38,865 nucleotides of DNA from DASUBN01 sp035465695 (GTDB taxonomy: Bacteria > Pseudomonadota > Gammaproteobacteria > Natronospirales > REEB76), in assembly GCA_035465695.1 (NCBI GenBank), contig DATIVR010000131.1:1-38865 (forward strand). Reading direction: 5' to 3'. How positions within the stretch are numbered: the stretch's first letter is position 1; the number at the start of each line of letters is the position of its first letter. Shown here one piece after another: positions 1 through 8,468 of the stretch. Made by a program: the position numbers and the translations under genes. The notes under the pieces were generated by a model that did no database searches, had not been told where the DNA came from, and saw only the letters and a list, made by a program, of their open reading frames with translations.

Positions 1-1321
1 ATGATGCTGGTTGGCATGGCACGTCCACCTGTGCGCTGGGGTTACGGCGCGCGACACCGCGCGTCAGGTCGATCACGTTCACGTTGGGAGAGGCCGCGGC
101 GAGCGCGAGATCCGTCTCTTCGCCCGCGTTGCCCACCACGATGACTTCCGCGTGATTGATGAGGTCTGCGGCTTCCGTGCACATGAGAGAAGAGATATGC
201 GGTATCTCCTCCTCGATGTACCGGCGGTTCGCGCCCGTGAGGCGCGCCACCGACACGTTGTGATCGAGGATCTTCACGTCCAGGCCCTTACCGATCAGCG
301 TCTCCACCAGGGTCACCATGGGGCTCTCCCGCAGATCGTCGGTGCCCGGCTTGAAGGAGAGGCCTATCACACCGATGCGCTTCCTGTGCGTGGCCAGGAT
401 CGACTCCACGGCCCGGCGCACCTGGGCTTCGTTGGATTCTAAGATCTGGTTGATGAGCGGCATCTCCACGTCGGCATTGCGGGCTGCGTAGGTCAGGGCG
501 CGGATGTCCTTGGGCAGGCAGGATCCGCCGAAGGCGAAACCGGGTTTTAGATAGGCTTCAGAGACGTTGAGCTTGGTGTCCATGCGGAATATGCGCATGA
601 CTTCCTGAGGATCCACTCCGAACGCCTGCGCCGCATCGCCGATCTCATTGGCGAAGCACACCTTGAGGGCATGGAACGTGTTCGCCGCGTACTTGATCAT
701 CTCAGCCGTCTTGATGCTGGTGTGGACGAACGGTGCTTCGACGTTGGCGTAGACCTCGCGCAACTTGGCGGCGGTCTCGGCATCGTCCGCGCCCACCAAT
801 GTGAAGGGCGGGTGCAGGAAATCCTTGAGCGCACTTCCCTCGCGGATGAACTCGGGATTCACCGCCACCTTGATATGGGACCGGTGGCGGCGTTGCACAT
901 TGGCCCGCAGGGCCGGCAACACTACGTCCTCCAGGGTGCCTGGCAATACCGTGCTGCGCACCACCACGGTGAAGGGTTGATCCTTCTGGTGCAGATCGCG
1001 GCCGATCTCCGCGCAGAGGGAGCGCAGGATGTCGACGTTGAGTTGGCCGTTACTGCGGCCCGGCGTTCCCACGCAGATGAGCGCCAAGTCGGACTGTGCG
1101 ATGCCCTCCGCGCTGGAGGTAGTGGCTCGCAGCTTGCCGGTGGTGACCGTATAGGCCAGCAACGGCTCCAGGCCTGGTTCGACGATGGGCGAACGGCCCG
1201 CATTGACCATGGCCACCTTCTCGGGGTTCACATCCACCCCGATGACCTGATGCCCCGCTTCCGCCAGGCGCGCCGCGCTGACGCAACCCACGTAGCCTAG
1301 TCCGAATATGCTGATGCGCAT
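1..1321 (-). CDS. algD: GDP-mannose 6-dehydrogenase (AlgD-like), 3' end cut by window
   Basis: Predicted to oxidise GDP-mannose to GDP-mannuronic acid with two NAD+ in the cytoplasm, supplying an acidic sugar donor. The N-terminus has the Rossmann motif FGLGYVG (residues 6-12). The catalytic segment reads FGGSCLPKD with its cysteine at residue 268, the same number as the catalytic cysteine of Pseudomonas AlgD; the CLPKD form is typical of GDP-mannose rather than UDP-glucose enzymes. 440 codons are visible with no stop. The last complete codon is TCA followed by T, so a TGA could lie just outside (inference). AlgD proteins are about 436 residues, so almost the whole gene is here. The start has a strong AGGAGGG site 8 bases upstream. 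It lies 39 bases after the deacetylase and is the last gene of the long operon seen here. UDP-glucose dehydrogenase is the less likely alternative. Confidence 0.85.
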   Translation of the reverse strand, partial: MRISIFGLGYVGCVSAARLAEAGHQVIGVDVNPEKVAMVNAGRSPIVEPGLEPLLAYTVTTGKLRATTSSAEGIAQSDLALICVGTPGRSNGQLNVDILRSLCAEIGRDLHQKDQPFTVVVRSTVLPGTLEDVVLPALRANVQRRHRSHIKVAVNPEFIREGSALKDFLHPPFTLVGADDAETAAKLREVYANVEAPFVHTSIKTAEMIKYAANTFHALKVCFANEIGDAAQAFGVDPQEVMRIFRMDTKLNVSEAYLKPGFAFGGSCLPKDIRALTYAARNADVEMPLINQILESNEAQVRRAVESILATHRKRIGVIGLSFKPGTDDLRESPMVTLVETLIGKGLDVKILDHNVSVARLTGANRRYIEEEIPHISSLMCTEAADLINHAEVIVVGNAGEETDLALAAASPNVNVIDLTRGVARRNPSAQVDVPCQPAS

Positions 1322-1360
1322 GGATCCAACCCTCCTGTAAGTTCTTGCTTCCCTATCCGC

Positions 1361-2164
1361 TCAAGGCCTGACGTTGCGTTCGAAACGCGCCGCCAAGGCG
1401 GCGAGCCCGGCGTACTCCGCGCCGAGGATCGCCTTCGGTAATTTCTTTGCATTCCATTTCAGCCAGGCGCCACAGACAGCGGTGGGCACGCCCGTCACCA
1501 GCCGCGCGGCGTAGTCCGGGCCATCGCCGCGCCGGACGGTATAGCGGCCATAGACGTGGCAACTGCCGACTTTTCGCACCAGGCTCTCGGGTTCTGAAGT
1601 GAAGAGATGCTTGATGCCTGCCTCATCGGCGGCCTCTGCCACCTGCTGGGAGAAGTAGCCACCCGGTACCGACGCCACCGTGACCGCCGTACCGAGGATC
1701 TCTTCGAGAGTGGCGCGGCTCTCGCGCCATTCGTTCAACATCTGTACCGGCGTGCAGGCGGCGAAGCGCCCCGGATGAGTCACCGAATGAGTCCCGATCA
1801 GGTGCCCGCGCCGGTGCAATTCACGCAGATGGCGGGTGTGCAGGAACCCGCCCCGTCCGATCCAACCGGTGGCGACGAAGCAGTGGCCCCGCCAGCCGCG
1901 TTCCTCAAGCCGGTCCGCCATGTCCGTGTAGTAGGAGATGCCACCGTCATCCACGGTTATGGTCACTCGTGGCCTGGCTGCGTTGAGTTGATGTTCCGTC
2001 ACCAATACCGGCGCCTCGTCAAGCACGGCCGCCACGCGTTCCAGCTGCAAATCGAACTCTGGCAACGGCAGCTTGTAACGGTCGGCTGCGGCCCCAAGAA
2101 AGCCGCTCTCCACCGGGCTGGTCCGGTACAGGTCGTGATACAGGAGCGACAACAGGCGGTTCAT
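1361..2164 (-). CDS. polysaccharide deacetylase (CE4/NodB family)
   Basis: A 267-residue carbohydrate esterase 4 type protein, predicted to remove N- or O-acetyl groups from a sugar or glycan using a bound metal. The NodB motifs are visible: TVDDGG (residues 70-75, motif 1 with the catalytic and metal-binding aspartates) and GTHSVTH (124-130, the H-x3-H metal motif). There is no clear signal peptide, so it probably acts on a lipid-linked intermediate on the cytoplasmic side, or is membrane-associated. The start at 2164 is chosen because ATG overlaps the formyltransferase stop as ATGA. The next gene is the AlgD-like dehydrogenase. It is one of two deacetylases in the operon and only distantly similar to the one at 13699-14793. 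The substrate is unknown. Confidence 0.85.
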   Translation of the reverse strand: MNRLLSLLYHDLYRTSPVESGFLGAAADRYKLPLPEFDLQLERVAAVLDEAPVLVTEHQLNAARPRVTITVDDGGISYYTDMADRLEERGWRGHCFVATGWIGRGGFLHTRHLRELHRRGHLIGTHSVTHPGRFAACTPVQMLNEWRESRATLEEILGTAVTVASVPGGYFSQQVAEAADEAGIKHLFTSEPESLVRKVGSCHVYGRYTVRRGDGPDYAARLVTGVPTAVCGAWLKWNAKKLPKAILGAEYAGLAALAARFERNVRP

Positions 2165-2970
2165 CGGGCTGCTTCCTGCCGCGCGGCCTGCTTCCACCGG
2201 AGGTAGGCGCTCAACCAAGGCTGGCCCCAGGTGGCGGACTTGCGCTTCTTCACCGGCAGCGGCTGTGCCTTGCCGCGCCAGGCAGACTTGAGCTTGTCGG
2301 CGATGGCATCAAGGTTCTCGGTCACCACCCGGTACTGCATGACGGTATGGGACTCGTGAAGTTCGTCGAAGCCGTAGGAGGACTGCAGCAGCACCGGTCC
2401 GGTGTCCACGCCCGGATCGACCTTGAGCAGCGTCATGCCGACCTTCTGTTTGTCACGGTTCACCAGAGCCCAGAAACAGCCGTGGGCGTTGCGGTATTCG
2501 GGGCAGATGCCGGGGTGCAGCACGTAAGTGCCGTGACTGGGGATGCCGAACACGTCCTGCCGGAGCAAGGTCTTGCAGCGGGCCAGCATGATGTTGGGAC
2601 GTACCCAGCGCAGGAAGGTCTTGACGGATTCACTGTTGGGATCGCTGGTCACCAGGGTCATGACGCCCATGGGAGTGACGGTGTACTTTCGCCGAAGCCG
2701 TTTTATCTCGGTGTCTACCCAGGCCGAATCGCGGCGCGCCCACACCAGGCGGTAGTGGAGCCGGAACGCCAGCACGTCTAGGAAACGCCAGAATCCCACC
2801 CGCCTGATCTCGTGGCGGATGCGCTGCCACATGCGGCTGCGCCGTTCCTTGATGCGGATGATGCCCACCAGGTCCATGCTGCTGGCGATCCAGGCCGACA
2901 GACCCTCGGTGTCGATGCGATCACCGTCGTGGCACATCAACACCACGCGTGGCAGGCCGGGGCGGTGCAT
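2161..2970 (-). CDS. formyltransferase-like protein (methionyl-tRNA formyltransferase fold)
   Basis: A 269-residue protein with the formyl_trans_N fold. Enzymes of this family move a formyl group from 10-formyl-tetrahydrofolate to an amine, and in glycan clusters usually to a 4-amino-sugar nucleotide. The core segment VLHPGICPEYRNAHG (residues 150-164) carries the expected histidine (H152), and GVDTGPVL carries the expected aspartate (D189). The asparagine normally two residues before the histidine (N-x-H) is valine here (V150), so one of the three classic N-H-D catalytic residues is missing. The start at 2970 lies one base after the stop of the upstream glycosyltransferase (TGACATG). No aminotransferase making an amino sugar is in the window. 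It may be an N-formyltransferase for the polymer or a fold relative with another donor. Confidence 0.75.
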   Translation of the reverse strand: MHRPGLPRVVLMCHDGDRIDTEGLSAWIASSMDLVGIIRIKERRSRMWQRIRHEIRRVGFWRFLDVLAFRLHYRLVWARRDSAWVDTEIKRLRRKYTVTPMGVMTLVTSDPNSESVKTFLRWVRPNIMLARCKTLLRQDVFGIPSHGTYVLHPGICPEYRNAHGCFWALVNRDKQKVGMTLLKVDPGVDTGPVLLQSSYGFDELHESHTVMQYRVVTENLDAIADKLKSAWRGKAQPLPVKKRKSATWGQPWLSAYLRWKQAARQEAAR

Positions 2971-2971
2971 G

Positions 2972-4171
2972 TCATCCACGGGCGGCCTCGCAATGGGAGC
3001 CGAATACGCGAGCCACCTGGGGCCAGGCGAACCGTTCATGAGTGAGCTGGCGGCCGGCGTCGCCCAGGGCCTGGCGGCGCTCCGGGTCCCGGAGCAGACT
3101 CACCACCGCAGAGGCGAAGCTCGCCGGATCATCGGCTTTCAGGTAGTGCTTGCCGGGAGCCAGCGGCAGGCCCTCCACGCCTACGCCTGTGGACACCACC
3201 GCCTTGCCCATGGAAAGGGCTTCGAACACCTTGAGCCGTGTGCCGCCGCCGATCCGCAAGGGCACCACGTAGACGGCCGCACCGTCTATATAAGGACGTA
3301 CGTCATCCACCGTGCCCGTGACTTCCACACCGGCTTGTTCCGCATCACGGCGCAAGCTGCCACTCGGATTGCGGCCCACCACCGTGAGGCGCGCATGGGG
3401 CACTTCACGGCGGATCGCCGGCAGAATCTCGTTGATGAAGTGGCGGATGGCATCCTCATTGGGGTGCCAGTCCATGGAGCCAGTGAACACCAACTCCACG
3501 GGGTTCTCCGGCGTGCCATTGGCCTTGAAGTAACTCACGTCCACACCGGTCGGCACGTCGCGGATGACTGCCCCGGCCGCGTCAGCCAGATGCAGGTCCC
3601 GATCGTGGGCGGAGACGGCGACCGTCAGGCGCGCCTTGCGGCAGATCTCCGCTTCATAGCGCCGCATCTTGCGCCACTCGATGGTCAGCAAGCCACGGCG
3701 GATGGGGTCGAGCTGGGCCTCGGCCAAACGCTTCAGGATCTGATATTCGACGTTGTGCGAGAAGAACATCACCGGCACCGGACCATCCATCGGCACGTTC
3801 GGTGTAGCCACCGCGAAGTCAGCGATGCAGAGGTCGATATCGCCAGAGACCAGGAGCTCGTCTACCGCCCGGCGCAGTTCCGGCACCTGATGCTTGTAGA
3901 CGTCCACCGGCATGGACGAGAACCACGAACGGGCCAGCACCAGGGGGAAACGCGGGTCGCGAAACTTCAGGGCGGCGAAGGGGAACGACTGCACCCGTTT
4001 GCACTGCGGCAATTGCCGCCTCAATGCCTCCCCGTCCTCACCCGGCAGATGGGTGGTGAGGACCGATACCTCGTGCTCGCGAGCCAGTTCCGACAGGATG
4101 TTGAAACTACGCAGCCGGCCACCGGTATTGGTTGGCCAGAGTCCGCCGACTTTCACCCACAGGATTCGCAT
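2972..4171 (-). CDS. glycosyltransferase family 4
   Basis: A 399-residue GT-B glycosyltransferase predicted to add one sugar to the undecaprenyl-linked repeat unit at the inner face of the cytoplasmic membrane. The N-terminus runs MRILWVKVGGLWPTNTGG, with the acceptor-side glycine-rich turn. The C-terminal half has the donor-binding signature GGGTRLKVFEAL (residues 308-319), with the glutamate of the E-x7-E motif region. An upstream in-frame start would add 17 residues, but 4171 begins directly with the Rossmann strand and is preferred. It is preceded by a 129-base gap after the asparagine synthase gene, the longest internal gap of the operon, and ends one base before the formyltransferase start. 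Donor and acceptor are unknown. Confidence 0.85.
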   Translation of the reverse strand: MRILWVKVGGLWPTNTGGRLRSFNILSELAREHEVSVLTTHLPGEDGEALRRQLPQCKRVQSFPFAALKFRDPRFPLVLARSWFSSMPVDVYKHQVPELRRAVDELLVSGDIDLCIADFAVATPNVPMDGPVPVMFFSHNVEYQILKRLAEAQLDPIRRGLLTIEWRKMRRYEAEICRKARLTVAVSAHDRDLHLADAAGAVIRDVPTGVDVSYFKANGTPENPVELVFTGSMDWHPNEDAIRHFINEILPAIRREVPHARLTVVGRNPSGSLRRDAEQAGVEVTGTVDDVRPYIDGAAVYVVPLRIGGGTRLKVFEALSMGKAVVSTGVGVEGLPLAPGKHYLKADDPASFASAVVSLLRDPERRQALGDAGRQLTHERFAWPQVARVFGSHCEAARG

Positions 4172-4300
4172 GCCGCTTTCACATATTTGGCCCCCGGAGC
4201 GAATCCCCGAGGCGCGTAACACCGAGAGGACTTTGGCATCCGGGCTGTAAGCGAGGTATCCGGAGAACTCCGCAATCCTCCGGCGGATACACCTTAAGGT
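4172..4300 (-). other. intra-operon gap with a strong hairpin
   Basis: This is the longest gene-free stretch inside the operon. It holds an inverted repeat at 4256-4290: GTATCC and GGAG pair with CTCC and GGATAC, with a 3-base bulge and a 12-base loop. No run of T follows on the minus strand, so it does not look like a standard intrinsic terminator. It may be an RNA processing or stability element, or a pause site. No promoter is obvious. Confidence 0.3.
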
Positions 4301-6226
4301 TCAGGCCGCCGCACGTTGAGCCGTGATGGGTTTCACATCCAGCACCGCTTCCGGTGCCTCTCCGTCCAGGAACATGCGCTGCCACAGTTCCAGGTTCACC
4401 AGCGCCCAGAGCCGCTCGCCGTGATCCCAGTTGCCGCTGAGGTGCTCGTCCACCAGATGCCGCACGTAAGTGGAGTCGAACAGGCCTCTTGCCTGGGCCC
4501 GCTCGCTCAACACCAGGTCATCCAATAAGGGCGAATAGCTACCGCGCAACCAGCGCCCGAATGGCACCGGAAAGCCCATCTTTCCGCGGGTCAAGATCTC
4601 CTTCGGGATCACGTCCTTGACCGCAGCGCGCAGCACAGCCTTGGTCTCCCACCCATGCAGTTTGTGCTTGGCGGGCATGGCGGCCACATATTCCACGAAA
4701 CGGTGATCCAGGAACGGCACGCGACTCTCCAGGGAAGCTGCCATGCTCATCTGGTCCTGCTTCATCAGGAGCTCGACCATGTAGGTCTGCATGTCGGCAT
4801 GACTCATGCGTTCCAGGCTGCCGCCGGGCGCTCGATCGTAGTGACGCAGCGACTCGACGTAGGGGTCCCGCCGCGGGACATCGTCTCGCAGCAGACGCTG
4901 CTGCAAGGCCTCTGGGAAGACCGCGAAATTCTCGTAGAACAGCCCACGCACCCCCGGTGTGGGCCCGAGGAAACTGCGCTCCGCGTAGCGCCGCAGCTTG
5001 CGGGGAAAGCGCTGCACCAGGCGGCTGATGCCCATGCGCAGGCTCGGGGGCACCGCAGCCCAATAGGGCCGCCCCAACCTCTCATTCCACGCGGTCACAC
5101 GATATTTGTTGTAACCGAGGAAGAGCTCGTCGGCACCCTCGCCTGTCAATACCACCTTCACGTGACGCTTTGCCAGTTCCGATACGGCGTACAGACAGAC
5201 GCTCGAGGTGAAGGCGATGGGTTCATCCTCATGCCAGAGCATGCGTGGGAGGAGACGGAAATAATCGTCTGCCGTGAGTTGGATATCGCGATGCTGGGCA
5301 CCCACCGACTTGGCTACCTGTCGCGCATAATCGAGCTCGTTGAAGCCATGCTCGGCGAAACCCACTGAGAAGCTCTGTATGGGGTCCTTGACCATGGGCG
5401 CCATCAGGCCCGCGAGTGCGCTGGAATCGATGCCACCGGACAAGAACAGGCCCAGGGGCACATCGCTCATGAGATGGCTGCGTACCGCCTCCTCGAGACG
5501 GCTGCGCACCTCGAGAACGTGTGTTTCGAATGGCACCTTGGGGTCCGAGACCCGCTCCGGCAGCTGCCAGTAACGGCGAAGCTGCGGCCCCTGTTCTGGA
5601 GTCCAGGTAAAGACGTGGGCGGGAAGCAACTTGGACACGCCCTGGAAGAACGTCTCCGCGCCGGAGACGTACCGGGTCGCAAGGAACTCCGGCAAGATGG
5701 ACACATTAAGCTCTGGCTTGGTACCTCCGGCCGCCAGGATGCCTTTGATCTCGGAAGCGAAAAGCAGTTCGCCGGTGCGCTGCGCATAGTAGAGGGGCTT
5801 GATACCGAGCCGGTCCCTCGCCAGCAGCAGTTTCTGACGCTTGCGGTCCCAGATGGCGAAGGCGAACATGCCGCGTAATTCGCGCACGCAGTCGTCACCA
5901 TAGACCCGGTAGGCCTTCAGCACCACCTCCGTATCTGAGTCGGTGGCGAAACGGCAACCCTTGGCCTCCAGCTCCTTGCGCAATTCCCGGAAGTTATAGA
6001 GCTCACCGTTATAGCTGATCCAGGTGGCGCCATCGGCCATGGGCTGCTGGCCGCGGTCGAGATCGATGATGGAAAGACGGTTATGCGCGAGACCGGCCCG
6101 GCCACGTATCACCACGCCACTAGCATCCGGTCCCCGGTGGCTCTGCGCCCGGCGCATCTTGTCCAGGCGTGCGTACTCTACCGCCTCATCAGCGTGGAAC
6201 TTCAATATCCCGGCTATGCCGCACAT
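4301..6226 (-). CDS. asparagine synthase (glutamine-hydrolysing)-type amidotransferase, copy 1
   Basis: A 641-residue class II amidotransferase. The N-terminal glutaminase domain starts MCGIAGI with the catalytic Cys2, and HRGPDASG and NGELYN follow. The C-terminal synthetase domain has the ATP pyrophosphatase motif SGGIDSS (263-269) and the later segment LLMKQDQMSMAASLESRVP. Family members make asparagine, but many in polysaccharide clusters are thought to amidate uronic acids or other carboxylates. Two sugar dehydrogenases in this operon make uronates, which supports that role (inference). It has a good AGAGGAGA ribosome site and lies 16 bases after the heparinase gene. It resembles the asparagine synthases of exosortase clusters, but no exosortase is present. 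A second, different copy is at 11747-13678. Confidence 0.85.
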   Translation of the reverse strand: MCGIAGILKFHADEAVEYARLDKMRRAQSHRGPDASGVVIRGRAGLAHNRLSIIDLDRGQQPMADGATWISYNGELYNFRELRKELEAKGCRFATDSDTEVVLKAYRVYGDDCVRELRGMFAFAIWDRKRQKLLLARDRLGIKPLYYAQRTGELLFASEIKGILAAGGTKPELNVSILPEFLATRYVSGAETFFQGVSKLLPAHVFTWTPEQGPQLRRYWQLPERVSDPKVPFETHVLEVRSRLEEAVRSHLMSDVPLGLFLSGGIDSSALAGLMAPMVKDPIQSFSVGFAEHGFNELDYARQVAKSVGAQHRDIQLTADDYFRLLPRMLWHEDEPIAFTSSVCLYAVSELAKRHVKVVLTGEGADELFLGYNKYRVTAWNERLGRPYWAAVPPSLRMGISRLVQRFPRKLRRYAERSFLGPTPGVRGLFYENFAVFPEALQQRLLRDDVPRRDPYVESLRHYDRAPGGSLERMSHADMQTYMVELLMKQDQMSMAASLESRVPFLDHRFVEYVAAMPAKHKLHGWETKAVLRAAVKDVIPKEILTRGKMGFPVPFGRWLRGSYSPLLDDLVLSERAQARGLFDSTYVRHLVDEHLSGNWDHGERLWALVNLELWQRMFLDGEAPEAVLDVKPITAQRAAA

Positions 6227-6242
6227 CCGTCTGGTCTCCTCT

Positions 6243-8468
6243 TCATGCCAGGGGAAGCGGCATGATCGACTCGCCGCCCGCCCGCTCCACCATCACCTGC
6301 AGGTCGTCCACACGCACCGTCTCGCGCCCGTCGTCGAACACCAGGCTCATGCGTCCGTCTTCCGCGTACACGGGCATCACGTCGGGCAGCTCTTCCGCAT
6401 CGCTATGCACCGGCAACAGTACAGTCACCGCCCGGAACGGCAGGCGGGTCACTGCCGAGTAGCTCAGCAACGGAGCAGGCACCCGCAAACCGTAATCGGG
6501 TGAAATCCAGCCACGGACCGGCTCTACGGCGCCCTTGTGGATCTCGGCCTGCAGGGGGACTTCGCTGAAAGCCCGCAGGCAGAGTCCCCTGCCGTGCTCG
6601 TCCTGGGAACGCGCCCATCCGTCGCTGCCGAGCCAGAGACGGAGAGGCGCGAACTGGAAGTTGATGTCGACCTGATGCACGTCGGCGCCGGCAAGGTCGT
6701 CCACCACCACCCAGTAGCGTGATTTCACGAACAGCACGCGGCGACGATGAGTGACGGGATCCTTGAGGCGCCGGTAGGCCCTGTGCTGGGCATCGGCATA
6801 ATCAAAAGAAGGAGTGGAAGACCAATGCCGGAGTTCCGCACTGGGCCGGTCTCGCCAGGAGAATGGTCCGGACGGAACGGCCTGGCTCTTGCGATCCACG
6901 GTGACCGTATTGTGGGCTGCGCTGCTGCGGAAGTGATCCCGCCAATGGGCATTGCCGGTATAACAATAGGTGCCGGCATCCACCAGCTGCGGCTTGCCAA
7001 ACACGCTGCACTGGATGGCCAAGAGGTCTGCGTGGCCGTGGCCGCCGCTTATGCGGCAGCCCAGGGGCCCGGTGTCGAAGATCAGATGATGGGCGTCCTC
7101 GTCCCAGTCGCAGCGCATGACTGCCTGGCCGCCGTGGGGGAACAAGCGTGAAGGTGTCAAGCTGGGCACGGCCGGCTCGAGGGAATCGAAGGACTTGCAG
7201 CCCGCCGCGCCGAAGAACCAGGCTACCTCCGGTGTAAGACCATCAGCGGCCCAGGCGTAATCGTTGCGCCCATAGAACACGGCGGCCAATGAGAATACGT
7301 CCCGGCAGTCATCGGCGGTGCGTTGCGCCAGCGGCAGTACCCGTCCACCGTCCGAGTCTCCCACCTGGGGCATGGTGCCGTCCGGTCGGCATATGGCCAA
7401 CAGGTGATCCAGCATGGAGGCGATTCGCTCACCTACTTCATCCGGCAGCGCGATGCCATTACGGGCGGCCAGGATCATGAAGTGCAGGTAGATCTCCGCC
7501 GTATAACGCTCGTAGCAGCCGGACTGCTCGAAATAGACCCCATCCGGATGCACTTGGCGCGACAGCTGCTGCACCAGGATACGGCTGCCTAGGCGGCGCC
7601 AGCGTTCTGCCCGCGGCAGCTCCGGGAAGATGACGCCGGCATAGAACAGCCCCAAGGCCTCGCCCGTGAGGTGAGTATTCGGCGAGAAGTAGTGCGAGAG
7701 ATAACGCTCCACGTGCGCTGCATGCGCCCGCAACCATCCCAACATGTCGGAATACAGTTCTGGGCTCAGGGCGGAGGAACCGCGGAAGAGATTGAGAGCC
7801 CAACACCAGCTGATGAGGCGGTACGATACTTCCAGGCTGCTGGCCCAATTGATGCCTATGCCGACCGGATTCTCCTGCATCCAGTCCCGGACGCTGGCAG
7901 CGAAGGTCTGTGCGTAACGTTCTTCCCCGGTCAGCCGGTACGCCTGGCCCAGGTGTACAAGCCACTGGTGGCGGTTCAACTCCCATGTGACCTTGCTGTC
8001 CCCCACCGACTCCGCGTCCAGTGGATTGATCCGGCTCCAATGCACCATGGGCGCACGTGCCCCGGACACGACGTCCCGGTGCCAATCGATGGCATCACCC
8101 ATGAACAATGCGCGATGACCCAACAGGCTGAAGCTGCGGCGGCATAGGGCGTCAGCGACGGCGATGGCGCGCGTCCGGGCTTCGGGAAGGCGAGAGGCGA
8201 ATAGCTCCGCGAGCCGGGTGTCGCGTGGCCCGAAGAAGAAGCGTGTGGCGGTGTCCCGCTCGAAGGCTTCATACTCGGCCTGGGCGGGGTCCACATCGTC
8301 CAGGCCGCCGCCGCGAGACGGCTGGGAGCTTAGATGCCCGAACAGCCCGAGGCTGCGCACGCTTTCCGGTGCCGACACCGCCATGCGATCCATGGTGCGC
8401 CAAATTCCTTGCCAGCCGCGGCTGGCCACGTCCGAAAGGTCAGCGCGCAGCAGGTTCTCAAGTTTCAT
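6243..8468 (-). CDS. heparinase II/III-like (alginate lyase family) protein
   Basis: A 741-residue protein with an alpha/alpha-toroid N-terminal domain and a C-terminal beta-sheet heparinase II/III domain. The conserved GGHGHAD (475-481) is followed by a GKPQLVDAGTYCYTG segment and by HNTVTVDRKSQ, all typical of this family, whose lyases cleave uronic-acid-containing glycans by beta-elimination. There is no signal peptide, so a periplasmic location is not supported by the sequence; homologues in polysaccharide clusters often lack one too. The start at 8468 overlaps the preceding glycosyltransferase stop as ATGA. A lyase in the same operon as an AlgD-like and a hexosaminuronate dehydrogenase fits a uronate-rich polymer. 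Possible roles are trimming, release or recycling of chains. Confidence 0.85.
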   Translation of the reverse strand: MKLENLLRADLSDVASRGWQGIWRTMDRMAVSAPESVRSLGLFGHLSSQPSRGGGLDDVDPAQAEYEAFERDTATRFFFGPRDTRLAELFASRLPEARTRAIAVADALCRRSFSLLGHRALFMGDAIDWHRDVVSGARAPMVHWSRINPLDAESVGDSKVTWELNRHQWLVHLGQAYRLTGEERYAQTFAASVRDWMQENPVGIGINWASSLEVSYRLISWCWALNLFRGSSALSPELYSDMLGWLRAHAAHVERYLSHYFSPNTHLTGEALGLFYAGVIFPELPRAERWRRLGSRILVQQLSRQVHPDGVYFEQSGCYERYTAEIYLHFMILAARNGIALPDEVGERIASMLDHLLAICRPDGTMPQVGDSDGGRVLPLAQRTADDCRDVFSLAAVFYGRNDYAWAADGLTPEVAWFFGAAGCKSFDSLEPAVPSLTPSRLFPHGGQAVMRCDWDEDAHHLIFDTGPLGCRISGGHGHADLLAIQCSVFGKPQLVDAGTYCYTGNAHWRDHFRSSAAHNTVTVDRKSQAVPSGPFSWRDRPSAELRHWSSTPSFDYADAQHRAYRRLKDPVTHRRRVLFVKSRYWVVVDDLAGADVHQVDINFQFAPLRLWLGSDGWARSQDEHGRGLCLRAFSEVPLQAEIHKGAVEPVRGWISPDYGLRVPAPLLSYSAVTRLPFRAVTVLLPVHSDAEELPDVMPVYAEDGRMSLVFDDGRETVRVDDLQVMVERAGGESIMPLPLA

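Noticed and set aside
2819..4219. 466-codon open frame on the plus strand
   Set aside because: It lies antisense to the glycosyltransferase gene and the formyltransferase, has no recognisable domain, and its Arg/His-rich composition is typical of antisense frames in high-GC DNA.
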